Origin: Streptomyces ruber | Lineage (GTDB): Bacteria > Actinomycetota > Actinomycetes > Streptomycetales > Streptomycetaceae | DNA length: 64,000 bases | Direction: 5' to 3' | Assembly: GCF_014648075.1 (NCBI RefSeq) | Contig: NZ_BMQK01000002.1 | Location: forward strand, 186,001 to 250,000 | Shown here: positions 27,001 to 39,000 of the stretch, piece by piece | Layout of the letters: each line of letters begins with the position of its first letter | How positions within the stretch are numbered: the stretch's first letter is position 1 | The notes under the pieces: model-generated | What the model was told of the DNA's origin: nothing | Database searches by the model: none | Seen by the model: only the letters and a program-made list of their open reading frames with translations | Translations under genes and position numbers: made by a program

Positions 27001-30000
27001 CACCGCGCGTGAGGACGCCTACCGCTCCGCCCGGCCCGCCGGCGCCGTTCTCTCCCTCACCGTCAGGCTCAGCGAACTGCTCGACACCGCGGCCCTGGAC
27101 GCCGACACCCTCGCCCGCCACGAGGGGACCTGGCGCGCCCTCGGCGTCACCGACGGCGACCTGCCCGGCCTGCGGACCGAACTGACCGCGCTCGCCGACG
27201 CGCTGCGCGCCGCCCCCGAGGTGGGTGCCGACCCGGTCCGTGCGCTCGCCGCCCGGCTGCCCGGCCTGTCCGCCGCCGACCGGGACGCCGCCCTGGCGTT
27301 CCTGCCACCCGCCGACCGGGAGCGTCTGGCCGCCGACCCCGCGCTCGTGGACGCCCTGCGCACCACGCTCGCCCCCGAGGAGTTCGCCCAGGTCGCGGCG
27401 CACCTCATGACCCAGGTGCCCGCCGGGGTCGAGCAGCCCGTCTCCGCCCGCGACCGGGCCCGCACCCAGATCGTCCGGATGCTGCACGACCCCGAGGTCA
27501 CGGCCCGGCTCCTCAAGAGCGGCTCCCGCGTCGTGGTGGTGCCCAGGACCGAGGCCATGACCTCCGTGGACGCCTTCCGCTTCCTGCGGGGCGCCGTCAC
27601 GGCCGACGGCCGCCCCTGGGACGAGGTCCGCGGCGTCGGCGTGCGCGCCGCGGCCGTCACCGAGGAGAACCTGCTCGGCGAGCGCACCACCGTCACCACG
27701 GGCATGACCGCCTACGCCGACGGCTACTCGACCACCACGCACGAGTTCGCCCACACCGTGCACCAGCACGGTCTGCTCCCCGGCGACCGGCAGGACATCA
27801 CCGACGCCTTCCGCGCCACCACGCGGGCGGGCGAGGCGGGCAACTGGCCCGACGGCCCCCTCCACGGCTACGACGCCGACGGCCGCCGCAGCGCCCCCAA
27901 CTACAGCAGCCGCGACGAGCTGGAGTTCTTCGCCCAGCTCACCAACGTCTACCTGATGACCAACGGCGGCACCGACGACTACACCGGGCTGCCCCGCAAC
28001 AACGGCGGCCCGGAGTGGGTGCGCACCCACCAGCCCGCCCTGTACCCGCTGCTGCGCCGCCTGTACGGCGAGGGCCCGCGGGTCGCGCCCCGCGACCCGC
28101 GCAGCGTCGCGCCGGCCCGCCCGCGCGGGGTCCGGCCCTCGGACGTCAACCCCGTCGAGGCCGTCGACATCGAGAACGAGGCGCTGGCCCGCGCCCGCGC
28201 CCTGTGGGACGTCGCCGAGGGCACCCAGGGCGACGGCAGCGACTCGTACGAGGCCGTCCGCGCCCTGTGGGACGGCACCACCGGCAGCCACCTGCCACAG
28301 GCCCACACCCCCGCGCCACAGCCCGTCCCGGTGCCGGCCGCCCGCCCCATCCCCGCGGCGCCGCCGCCCGCCGACGACTCCGTCCAGCGCCGCCTGCGGG
28401 AACTGCGGGACCTCCTCGACGCCACGTTCGGCTCCCAGCCGCTGCCGCAGGCGACCCGTGACGGACTCTTCCACTCGCTGCGTGTGATCGAGGCCGCGCG
28501 TGCCGGTCATCCCCGCTTCGGCCGCAGTCCGCTGGACCTGGACGGCATCACCCGCATGGTGCTGCACCTGCCGCCCGACGCACCGGTGGACGCCGCCCAG
28601 CACTACGACGCGTTCCTCGTGGTGGGCAGCGCCCACCGCCGGAACCGCGCCGGCAGCCTGGCCGCGATCGCCGCGTACGGGCTGACCAAGGGGGGTTATC
28701 CGCAAGCGACCTCGCTCCGCGGTCCCGACGGGGCGCCGCACGGCCGGAACTTCACCGGGCGCCCGGGCCTCCAGCTGCACTTGGAGCAGACCGCCGACTT
28801 CCAGGGCGTACGCCCCGCGCCCTGGGGTCCCACCGCCCACGCGGTGGTGGCCGAACGCAACGACGACGGCCTGGTCATGGTGGGCGGGACGCCGGTGTCG
28901 GACGCCGAGTTCGCCGAGATCGTGCTGCACGACCCCGAGCGGCGGCCGGGCGTCCCCGTCGTCCTCCTGATGGGCGAGGAGGACGGCCGCAACGAGGCTC
29001 TGGCGCGGGTGATCGCGGACCGCACCGGCACCCGCGCCTGGTTCACCAACGGCGATCTGCGCCTGCAGCCGGTTCCCGGCGGACGGCGGGCACCGGTCCT
29101 GGCCGCGCCGGACTCGGCGGACGATCCGGCCGGCGCCTGGCTCCCGGCCGACCCCGGTCTGGTCCCGGACGATCCGGAAGCCACCGTCACCGCGTCCGAC
29201 GGCACCCTCTTCCCGGACAGCGACATCCACTCGTACCCGCTGCCCACGATCGACGGGCAGCGGTTGACCGGGCGGGCGTTCCTGGACGCGCACGACATGG
29301 CCCTGCGCGAGCAGTCCATGCGCCCGCTGTCCGCGATGCAGCACTACTCCGACTTCCTGGATTCGCTGCCCGGTGTCCACGGCTCCAAGGAGAGCGGGGC
29401 GCTGCCCCTGCCGCGGGCCCTGGCCGACTCCTACGTCGCCGTCGGCCACGGCGACAGCGGACGCACCACCGTGCCCCGCCGCAGCACCGGCGCCAACCAG
29501 GCCACCCCGCCCGTCCAGCTCGGCCGGATGCTGGCCCGGCGCAAGAGCCTCCAGGCCCTGCCGCCCGAGCAGCCGGTGTGGGCGCTGTGGTGCGAGCTGT
29601 CCTACCGGCGGCCCGGTCAGGACCTGCTGACCTACCCGCCCTCCGCGCAGCACGTCGCCAACGAGACCGGCCGCACCGTCTTCGCCTCGGACGCCCAGGT
29701 CGGCACCGCCGACGCCGAGAACGGCCTGCCCCCGCGCGTCATCAAGTTCGACGACCCCGACCACCCCCAGGGCCACTTCCACGAGTTCCGCCCCGAACCC
29801 GGCACCACCGCCCTGACCGCCCTGGCCGACCTCGGCCGCCTGCCCGCCCAGCTCCCGCGGCGCACCACCCGCGCCCTGCACTGGGTGCGCGCCCTGCGCC
29901 TGACCCACGGCCTGGACATCGACAGCGACCCGGCGCGCGAGACGGAGTTCCACGAACTGATCGAGGGCTTCGGACGACTGGAGGAGCTCCGCTTCCAGGC

Positions 30001-33000
30001 GGCCGGCGGCACCGACCCCGGTCCGCTGACCTGGGGCGGTCTGCAGCACATCACCGGCGAGTACGCGGTGCGCCGGGGCTGGGACCGCTCGCTGTCCGCC
30101 AACTCCCTGGAACACCTGCTGCGCGCCGCCCTCGACGGGGACCTGCGCCCCGCGGACGCCGCCGGCCCCGCGGCGGCGCCGCCCGCGGACGACGCGGTCC
30201 AGCGCCGTCTGCGAGAGCTGTGGAACGTCATCGACGCCACGTTCGGCTCGCAGCCGCTGCCGCAGGAGATGCGCAACGGGCTGTTCAACTCCCTGCGCGT
30301 GATCGAGGCGGCGCGCGCCGGACACCCCGACTTCGGCCGGGAGCCGCTGGACCTGGACGGCATCACGCGCATGGTGCTGCACCTCCCGGCCGGCACTCCG
30401 GTGGACGCCGCCCGGCACTTCGACGCCTTCACCGTCGTGAGCAGTGCCCACCGGCGGGGGCGCAGTGGCAGTCTGGCCGCGATCGCCGCGTACGGGCTGA
30501 CCCGGCAGGGGTATCCGCCGGCGTCCTCGCTCCGCGGTCCCGACGGGGCGCCGCACGGACGGAACTGGACCGGACGCCCCGGCCTCGCCCTGCACTTGGA
30601 GCAGACCGCCGACTTCCAGGGCGTACGCCCCGCGCCCTGGGGCCCCACCGCCCACGCGGTGGTGGCCGAACGCAACGACGACGGCCTGGTCGTGGTGGCC
30701 GGGACGCCGGTGTCGGACGCCGAGTTCGCCGAGATCGTGCTGCACGACCCCGAGCGGCGGCCGGGCGCCCCCGTCGTCCTCCTGATGGGGGAGCAGGAGA
30801 ACGGTCAGAACGAGGCTCTGGCGCGGGTGATCGCGGACCGCACCGGCACCCGCGCCTGGTTCACCAACGGTGACCTGCGCCTGCAGCCGGTCCCCGGCGG
30901 ACGGCGGGCACCGGTCCTGGCGACGCCGGACTCGGCGGACGATCCGGCCGGCGCCTGGCTCCCGGCCGACCCCGGTCTGGTCCCGGACGACCCGGAAGCC
31001 ACCGTCACCGCGTCCGACGGCACCGTCTTCCCGGACAGCGACATCCACTCCTATCCGCTGCCCACGATCGACGGGCAGCGGTTGACCGGGCGGGCGTTCC
31101 TGGACGCGCACGACATGGCCCTGCGCGAGCAGTCCATGCGCCCGCTGTCCGCGATGCAGCACTACTCCGACTTCCTGGATTCGCTGCCCGGTGTCCACGG
31201 CTCCAAGGAGAGCGGGGCGCTGCCCCTGCCGCGGGCCCTGGCCGACTCCTACGTCGCCGTCGGCCACGGCGACAGCGGACGCACCACCGTGCCCCGCCGC
31301 AGCACCGGCGCCAACCAGGCCACCCCGCCCGTCCAGCTCGGCCGGATGCTGGCCCGGCGCAAGAGCCTCCAGGCCCTGCCGCCCGAGCAGCCGGTGTGGG
31401 CGCTGTGGTGCGAGCTGTCCTACCGGCGGCCCGGTCAGGACCTGCTGACCTACCCGCCCTCCGCGCAGCACGTCGCCAACGAGACCGGCCGCACCGTCTT
31501 CGCCTCGGACGCCCAGGTCGGCACCGCCGACGCCGAGAACGGCCTGCCCCCGCGCGTCATCAAGTTCGACGACCCCGACCGCCCCCAGGGCCACTTCGAG
31601 GAATTCCGTCCCGAGCCTCGCGCCATCGCCCTCGGTGCCCTCGCCGACCTGGGCCGACTGCCCGCCCAGCTGCCCCGGCGCACCACCCGCGCCCTGCACT
31701 GGGTGCGCGCCCTGCGCCTGACCCACGGCCTGGACATCGACAGCGACCCGGCGCGCGAGACGGAGTTCCACGAACTGATCGAGGGCTTCGGACGGCTGGA
31801 GGAGCTCCGCTTCCAGGCGGCCGGCGGCACCGACCCCGGCCCGCTCACCTGGGCCGGCCTGCAGCACATCACCGGCCAGTACGCCACACGCCAGGGCTGG
31901 GACCGCTCCCTGACCGCCAACACCCTCAACCATCTCCTGCGTGCGGCCCTCGACGGGAACCTGCGCCCCGAGGACGCCACCGGACCCACCGCCCCCGCCG
32001 CGCCGCCCCTGGCCTCCTCCGGCGGCACCGCCCCGGCACCGGCGAACGCCCCCGGTCCGTCCGCCCACGGCGACGCCCAGGACGTCCGCACCGGCTCGTA
32101 CACGCAGGACCCGGCCGATGGCCTCCGGGGCGAGGAGGAGGCGTACGACCTGGACACGCCGTCCGGCGCCGAGCGCGGAGGCGGGGGCGGCCGGCCCCGG
32201 CTCGCGCGGCCGGATGCCGCGGCGCTGGCGCAGTTCCGGTTCACGGACGACCCCGAGGCCGAGAGGCTGGCGCAGTTCCGGTTCGCCGACGACACCAGCG
32301 ACGACACCGGCAGCCAGGACGCCGACCCGGACCTCACGCCCGAGGAGTACCTCGACCTCCTCTTCGGCTCCGCGGCCCGCGACGACCACTCGCCCGAGAT
32401 GCTCGTCGGCACGGCGATGGCGCTGCGGGAACTCGCGCGGAAGCACACGGACGCGACGGGCAGCGCCACCGGTGTGCTCGGCGAACTGCACGGCCTGGCC
32501 AGGCGGGTGCTGGGGCTCCGCCCGAACACCCCGGTCGGCGAGGGGCACCTCCTGTTCCTCGGGTCGCTCGCGCTCAGCGCCTCACCGGCCGAACTGGCCG
32601 ACGAGGACGCCCTCGCCTCGTACATGCGGCGCCACGACGCGGCCCTCGGCCGGGAGACCCGGTTCACGCGGGGCAACGGCACCGTGCGGAACTGGACCGG
32701 CACCGGGGACCAGGTGCCGCCCCTGGACACCTACGCGGTGGAGCACGAGGACGGTGGGCTGAGCGCATGGCCCGCGCAGTGGTCGGACCCGTACGTGGTC
32801 CTCGCCCAGGAGTACGGCAACTCGGTCCGGCTCAACACGCCCGACGGCATGGTCACGCTGGACGACGCCGGCGAGTTCGCCCGGCTCGTCACGCGGGACC
32901 CGGCGCGGCACGGGAAGAGCGACATCGTCCTGGCCTTCCCGCACGAGGACATCGCGTCCCTGGCGCAGCACGTCGCCGACCTGACCGGCGCCCGGGTGTG

Positions 33001-36000
33001 GTTCTCCGAGCACGCCCCGCGCCCGTCCACGGACTGGCGGACCGGCACCGACCGCATCACGCTGGGTCCCGTCCGAGACGGTGTCGGCACGGTGTGGAGT
33101 TCCGTCCGGCCGGACCAGGACGCCGACAGCGACGGGGACCTCGCGGACATCGTCGGCCTGTACGAGAACGACTCCGAGCCCGGCGACGGGATCCAGGCGC
33201 GCCGGGCCGAGCCGCTGACCACGACGGACTACGGTGTCGTGGACAACCGCGGCGAGGGTGTGCTGTTCCGCAAGCCCGGCAGGGCCCACGGTGGGTGGCA
33301 GACCCCGCGGGCGCTGTCGGGCACGGAGGACGCCCCCAAGCTCCTCCTGTCCGAGCAGGACTACGACCAGACGCTCGTCACCGCGCGCCCCGCCCTGCGG
33401 ATCTCCTCCGACCGCACGCTCGCCGTCGAGGACGACACGCCGGGGCAGCAGGTCTTCGCGACGCGGGAGGCCGTCGACAGCGCCTCGGCCAAGCTGGCGC
33501 GTGCGGGCCTCGCGGTGCGGTTGCGGACCGACGAGGACCTGAGCATCGTCCTGCCCACCCCCGACGGGGGCAGCAGACGGCTGTTCCGCGTGATGCCCGA
33601 CTTCCTGACCCGCTCCGGGAAGTCCACGGAGGAGGTCTGCCGGGACTTCGCCGACATGCTGGCCGGCAACGCCCGCACGTCGCACATGGTCTTCCGCGCC
33701 CCCGGGGGCGGCCCGGCGGTCACGGCGCCGGTCAACGCCTCCGACGGGGCCGAGGTCACCGGCACCCACCACCTGGCCGACGCCCTGGGCCACGTCGCGG
33801 ACGGCGACGTGCGGCCGGAGACGGCGGACCCGGCGTGGGCGGCCTCGTTCGTCCGCCGGGACGACCGGCCCACCGGTGGCGACGGCAGCGGTCCGCTGCC
33901 CGGCCGCGCGTACGGCAGCGCCCTCAGCCTCGCCCAGCCGGCCGACCCGCGCCGCGACGCCCTCTCGGACGCCGCACGCCGGATCGGGGTCAACGAGCAC
34001 GCGTGGGCCGACGTCGGCGAGGGCTACCTCGTCCAGTCCGTCGCGGCGTCCGGCGCCCACGGTCAGCCGAGTCTGGAGCGCAACTACGCCAAGCCGCAGG
34101 TCGACGCCAGCAGTGCGTACTTCGGCTACCACTTCGCCACTGTGGTCCTGTCCAGCGAGGACGGCAGCCACCAGGTGTCCCTGGAGAACCACTCGCGCGT
34201 CGTGCGGCGCAATGACCGGCACCGCAGGGCGGTCCTGGCGAACCTGCGCAACCAGGACCTGGACGACCTGCGGGGGACCGCTGCGCAACTGCGTCAGGAG
34301 ATCGGGCGCCAGGAACAGGCCGGTACCGACGAGCACCTCACGGAGCTGCGCGGTTACCTGGACCTGACCTTCGCCCTGATCAGGGCGAAGCAGGCCCAGA
34401 CGGAGATGCGTGCCGCGCCCGCGGGCTCACCGGAGCACGCGGAGGCCGAGAAGAGGTTCGAGGCCGCCACCCGCGCCGCCGCGTCCCGCGTCGGGAACAT
34501 CGAACCCGTCATCCCGAGCAAGCACCTGTGGTACATGCGGATGTACTCGCAGCGACCCGGCGAGTCGGCCCACGACGCCAACGCGGAGCTGCTGACCGAG
34601 GAACCTTCGTTCGAGGCCAATCCGCTCACCGCCGTCGTGGTCCGCGGCCAGCAGGCGCTGCCGATGTCCGTCTCCTTCGACAAGGACGCCCAGCAGACGC
34701 CCGAGGGTTCGCGCAACGCCATCCGGCACCTGGCCAAGATCGTGGCCAGGACGGGACTGTGGAACGCCGCCAACGGGCTGCCGCTGCCGGACGTCACGGT
34801 CAGCGGGCAGCGCAGCGCGCGCCTGGGCGGCCGGGACCTCGGCAAGGTACGTGCCGAGGCGGTCGCGGCCTCGTTCCGGCGCGAGCTGGCCGACGCGCTG
34901 GCGGCGCTCCAGGACGGCACCCCGCAGCCGCACCTCACGGCCGACCGCTTCACCGTCGACCCGGTCTCGGTGCGCGACCGCCGGCCCTCCGTACGCGGCG
35001 CCGCGGTCCCCGCCACCGTGGACATCACGGTCGACGACCACCGCGGCGGCCTGCGGCACGTCGCCACCCGCGGCCTGCGGGGCGGCTCGCCCGACGACGG
35101 TCTCGACCCGGTGGCGGAGCAGTGGCCCATCGGCCGCCCGGTCACCGTCATGCGGCCCCGCTTCGGCGTCGACCCCGCCTTGGTCGTGCCCGCCTCCGAC
35201 GTACCGGCGACCGGCGTACCCACGACCGACGCGGACGCAGACGCGTCCGCGGACACCGGGCGCGGAAAGGGCAGGGCCGCGGACGACGTCCCGGCCGCCA
35301 CGGACCCGCGGCCCGACCGCTGGTACACCTACGTCCGTCCCGCCGAGTCCCGCTCGGAGCCCTTCCGCTACGAAGTCGCCGACACCGGGCACATCAGGCT
35401 GCCCGGCGGGGACGAGATCCCGCCGACCGGGTGGACGCGGTTCGGCCACGACTTCGTCCACGCGCCGACGGGCACGCTCCTGCGGGGCGACAGCGGCTGG
35501 ATCGGCCGCGTCGCCAACATGGACACCCTGTCGGCGGTCATGGCGGACCTGGACCAGGACTCCGCGCCCCACCGGGTCGTCGCGGACCCCTCCGCCCTGT
35601 ACCTGGTGCCGGAGGACGGCGGCGACACGGCCCTGCGCATCCCGCTCCAGGTCCAGGAGACGGCCGGCTCCGCCGAACCCACCGCTCCCGCGGGTCTCGT
35701 CCTGACGGCGCCCCCGCCGGCCGCGCCCCTGCTGGTGCCCACCGGACGCACCCCCGTGTACGGCTTCAACGCCTTCCCCCAGCTGGTCCGGGCGCTGCAC
35801 GAGGTCGCCCCGGCGCTGCGGAGCTCCTGGGGCCTGCCGGCCGACGCCTCCGTGGAGGCGTCCGTCGCCCGCCTCGGCGAACTCGTCCAGGCCGGGCAGC
35901 TCGGCCTCGACGTGCCCCGCGCCGGCGCCGGGCTCACCCCGCGCATGCCCGGCAGCCGGCCCCTGGGCAGCCCCGGCGGCATGCCCACGCTGTCCATCGC

Positions 36001-39000
36001 GCTGTCCTCGCCCCGGCCGGTCACCGACAGCGACGGCGTCGACCGGGCCCGGGGCGCCGCCGGCACCACCACCACCGCCGACAGCTCCTCCGCCCCGACC
36101 GACCAGGGCACCCACAGCCTGCGCCCCGGCAGGCAGCTCCTCGCGCTGAACGTGCCGCTCGCCGCCCAGCAGCCGCACACCTCCGCCACCGGCGCCACCG
36201 GCACCGGCCCGAACCGGCTGCGCGCCGCCGCGCCCGCCGACCGGCGCGGCACCCGCAGCCACGAGACGACGGTCGACGCCGTCATCACCGTCGAGGGGCC
36301 CGAGGGCCGGCGCTGGGTCACCGGCACCGCCGTCGTGCGGCTGTGGGAGAACGACCTGCTCGGCTTCGGCGTCACCCCCGCACGCCCCTACGCCGGGGTG
36401 TACGACGTGCCCGCGATGCTCGCCGGGCAGGAGGCGGAGGACCTGCGCGACTGGGCCCGGCACCCGGTCACCGACCTGCCGGCCGCGCTCGCCGCCGGGC
36501 TCGACCCGGAGGACTCCACCGCCCGCCTGTGGCTGGACCTCGGCGACGACCCCGACGGCAGCCGTCTCGCCCGCGCCCTGTACGCCGCCTCCCGCACCGC
36601 CGTGCGCGCCGCGCGGCCGGTGGAGCTGGTGGTGCGGACCGCCGACGGCCCGCGCCACTGGCCGTTCGCCGCCGACGGCACCCCCACCGACACGACCGAC
36701 GCCACGCGTGGCGCCTGGAAGGACTGGCGCGAGGCCGCCGACGCCCACGACGCCGCCGTCGCCGCCGAGCAGCAGTCCGCCGCGCCGGAGCAGGAGTACC
36801 GGCAGGAGCCGGAGGTCGCGGCCGAGGCACTGCGCGACATCGAGCGCACCCTGGGCGACCGGCCGACGCAGGCCGCCCGCCGGACCGCCCTGCGCGATCT
36901 GGCCCGGCTCTCCACCGGCCTCGACACGGTGCGCCGCGCCGAGGGCACCGGCGTCTCCGGCTCCCTGCTCGGCTCGCTGTCCGCCACGCCCCCGGCCGCG
37001 CCCGGTCCGCGCCGCGCCCCCGCGGCCCCCGGCGGCGCCCGTCTCGCGCCGCCCGCCACCGTCGCCCCGGGCGTGCCGCCCACGCTGCGTACCGCGTTGC
37101 CCCGGCCCGTCGTCCGCGACCACGCCGACCTGCTGCGCATCGCCGAACGGGTCACCGCGCGGGAGTCCGCCCGCGGCCTGTCCGTGGAGCGCTGCCTGCA
37201 GCTCCTCCGCGCGCTGCGCGCCGCGCTGTACCCGGCCGGGGTCCGCCCGGCGGTCACCCTCGACGACAGCGCCGCCGTACGGACGCCGTCCCCGGACAGC
37301 GCGCTCGCCCAGGGGCCGGGCTGGAACCGCGTCGGCTCCTGGGAGGCGCTGGCCGAGGCGGTCGCGGCCGCCGGGCCCGGCACCGCCGCGTTCCTCCTCG
37401 CCCGCCGCCCGGGCTCCCTGATGGGACACGCCTGGGCGGCCTACCACCTCGGCGACGGCCAGGGCGTGGTGTGGCTCGACCTGTCGGCGCCCGCCACCCG
37501 GATGCTGTCCTCGCAGGCGCCGCCGTTCACCGCCGCCGAGGCCCGCGCGGTGCTGATCGACCCGTCCGGGCAGGTGCTGCCGGACGCCCTGCCGGCGTTC
37601 CTGCAGTCCTCCTCGACCACGCACGCCGTCCTCGACGCGGCCACCGAGCGCAACCGCTACGCCGGTGTCGGGCTGGAGGTCGAGGACCGGCGGTTCTTCC
37701 TCATCCGGGGCCTGGCCGAACCCGACGCCAAACTGGTCCTCGCCACCGGCCCCGGCCTGAAGATCGTCACCGACTGGACCGACTTCTGGCGCACCGCCGA
37801 CGGGCGCTTCCACCTGCACCGCCCCGAGATCGTGCCGGGCGAGCCGGAGCCGTACCTGGAGTCGTACACCATCGGCGAGTTCGTCCTCGACCCGATGGGC
37901 TCCGTGCCCGGTGAGCGGCGCCAGTCCCCACAGCAGGCGCTGGACCGGCTGGAGAGGGCGATGGACGGGGTCGCGGGCGCGGACGCGCGGCCGGACGGGG
38001 TGCCGCTGGCCGCGCTGCTCCCCACGTCCGACGGGTGGACGCTCAGCGACCTCGGCGACAGCGTGCTCGTCGCGCCCGCCCCCGTCGGCTACGACGGCAC
38101 GTACCTCACCCAGGCCACCCCGGGGTACCCGGCCGACCGGCTCCGCGAGCTCCAGGACGTCGGCGCCGCCCACCTCTCCTCCCCCTGGCTGCGCCCTCTC
38201 GTCTCCCTCGGGCGCGGCTACGGCCGGGACGTCACGGCCCACTACGTCCGCCGCCTGCTCGGCCGTGACGACGTGCCGTCCGAGCTGATGCCCTTCCTCT
38301 CCGTCATCCCCGACATCGACGAGGTGTGGGGCTACGCCTGGCTGGCGTACCACCACGTCGCGGCCCGCCCGGCCGGGGTGGTCATCCAGGCGGCGGCCCT
38401 GCCCGGCGCGCAGCCGATGCTCACCAAGCACCTCCTGCCGGTGGCCTCCCGCAACCCGCTCGACCGGATCCTGGGCGCGCTGCGCCCCCGCACCCGCGCC
38501 TTCCTCGCCGGCCGGCTCACCCCGCTCGGGGAGGACCTGTCCGCGCTCACCGAACGGGCGCACGCCACGATCGCCCGGGCCCTGGAGGAGTACCAGCGCA
38601 AGCTGTCGCCCGGCCGTCCGTACTTCGCGGGCTTCTTCGACACCGCCGCCTCCGCCGCCCCCAGCCCGCGCGAGCACCTGACGGCCGCCTTCACCGGCCG
38701 CACCTCCGACGGCCGCCTGGTGACCCAGCAGGAGACCGTCGGCATGGACGACTACCCGCAGCTGGACACCGAGGGGGGACGCCTGCAGCTCGGCCTGGTC
38801 CTGCCGGAGCTGCGCGACTTCGGCTACACCGGCCGCTTCCTGACCCGCGAGCAGATCCGGCGGGCCGTCGGCGAACTGGTCGAGCTCACCGGGCGGGCCT
38901 ACCAGCGGGCGGCCCAGCTGCGCACACCGCTGCCCGAGGACATGCTGCGCGCCTCCGTCGAGCGGATCCTGGACCACCCGGCCGTCCTGGCCGTCGCCGA

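Noticed and set aside
18086..32548. 4820-codon open frame on the minus strand
   Set aside because: Antisense to the giant gene; Arg/Gly/Gln/Val-rich composition with no domain. At this G+C, stops are rare in the mirrored frame.
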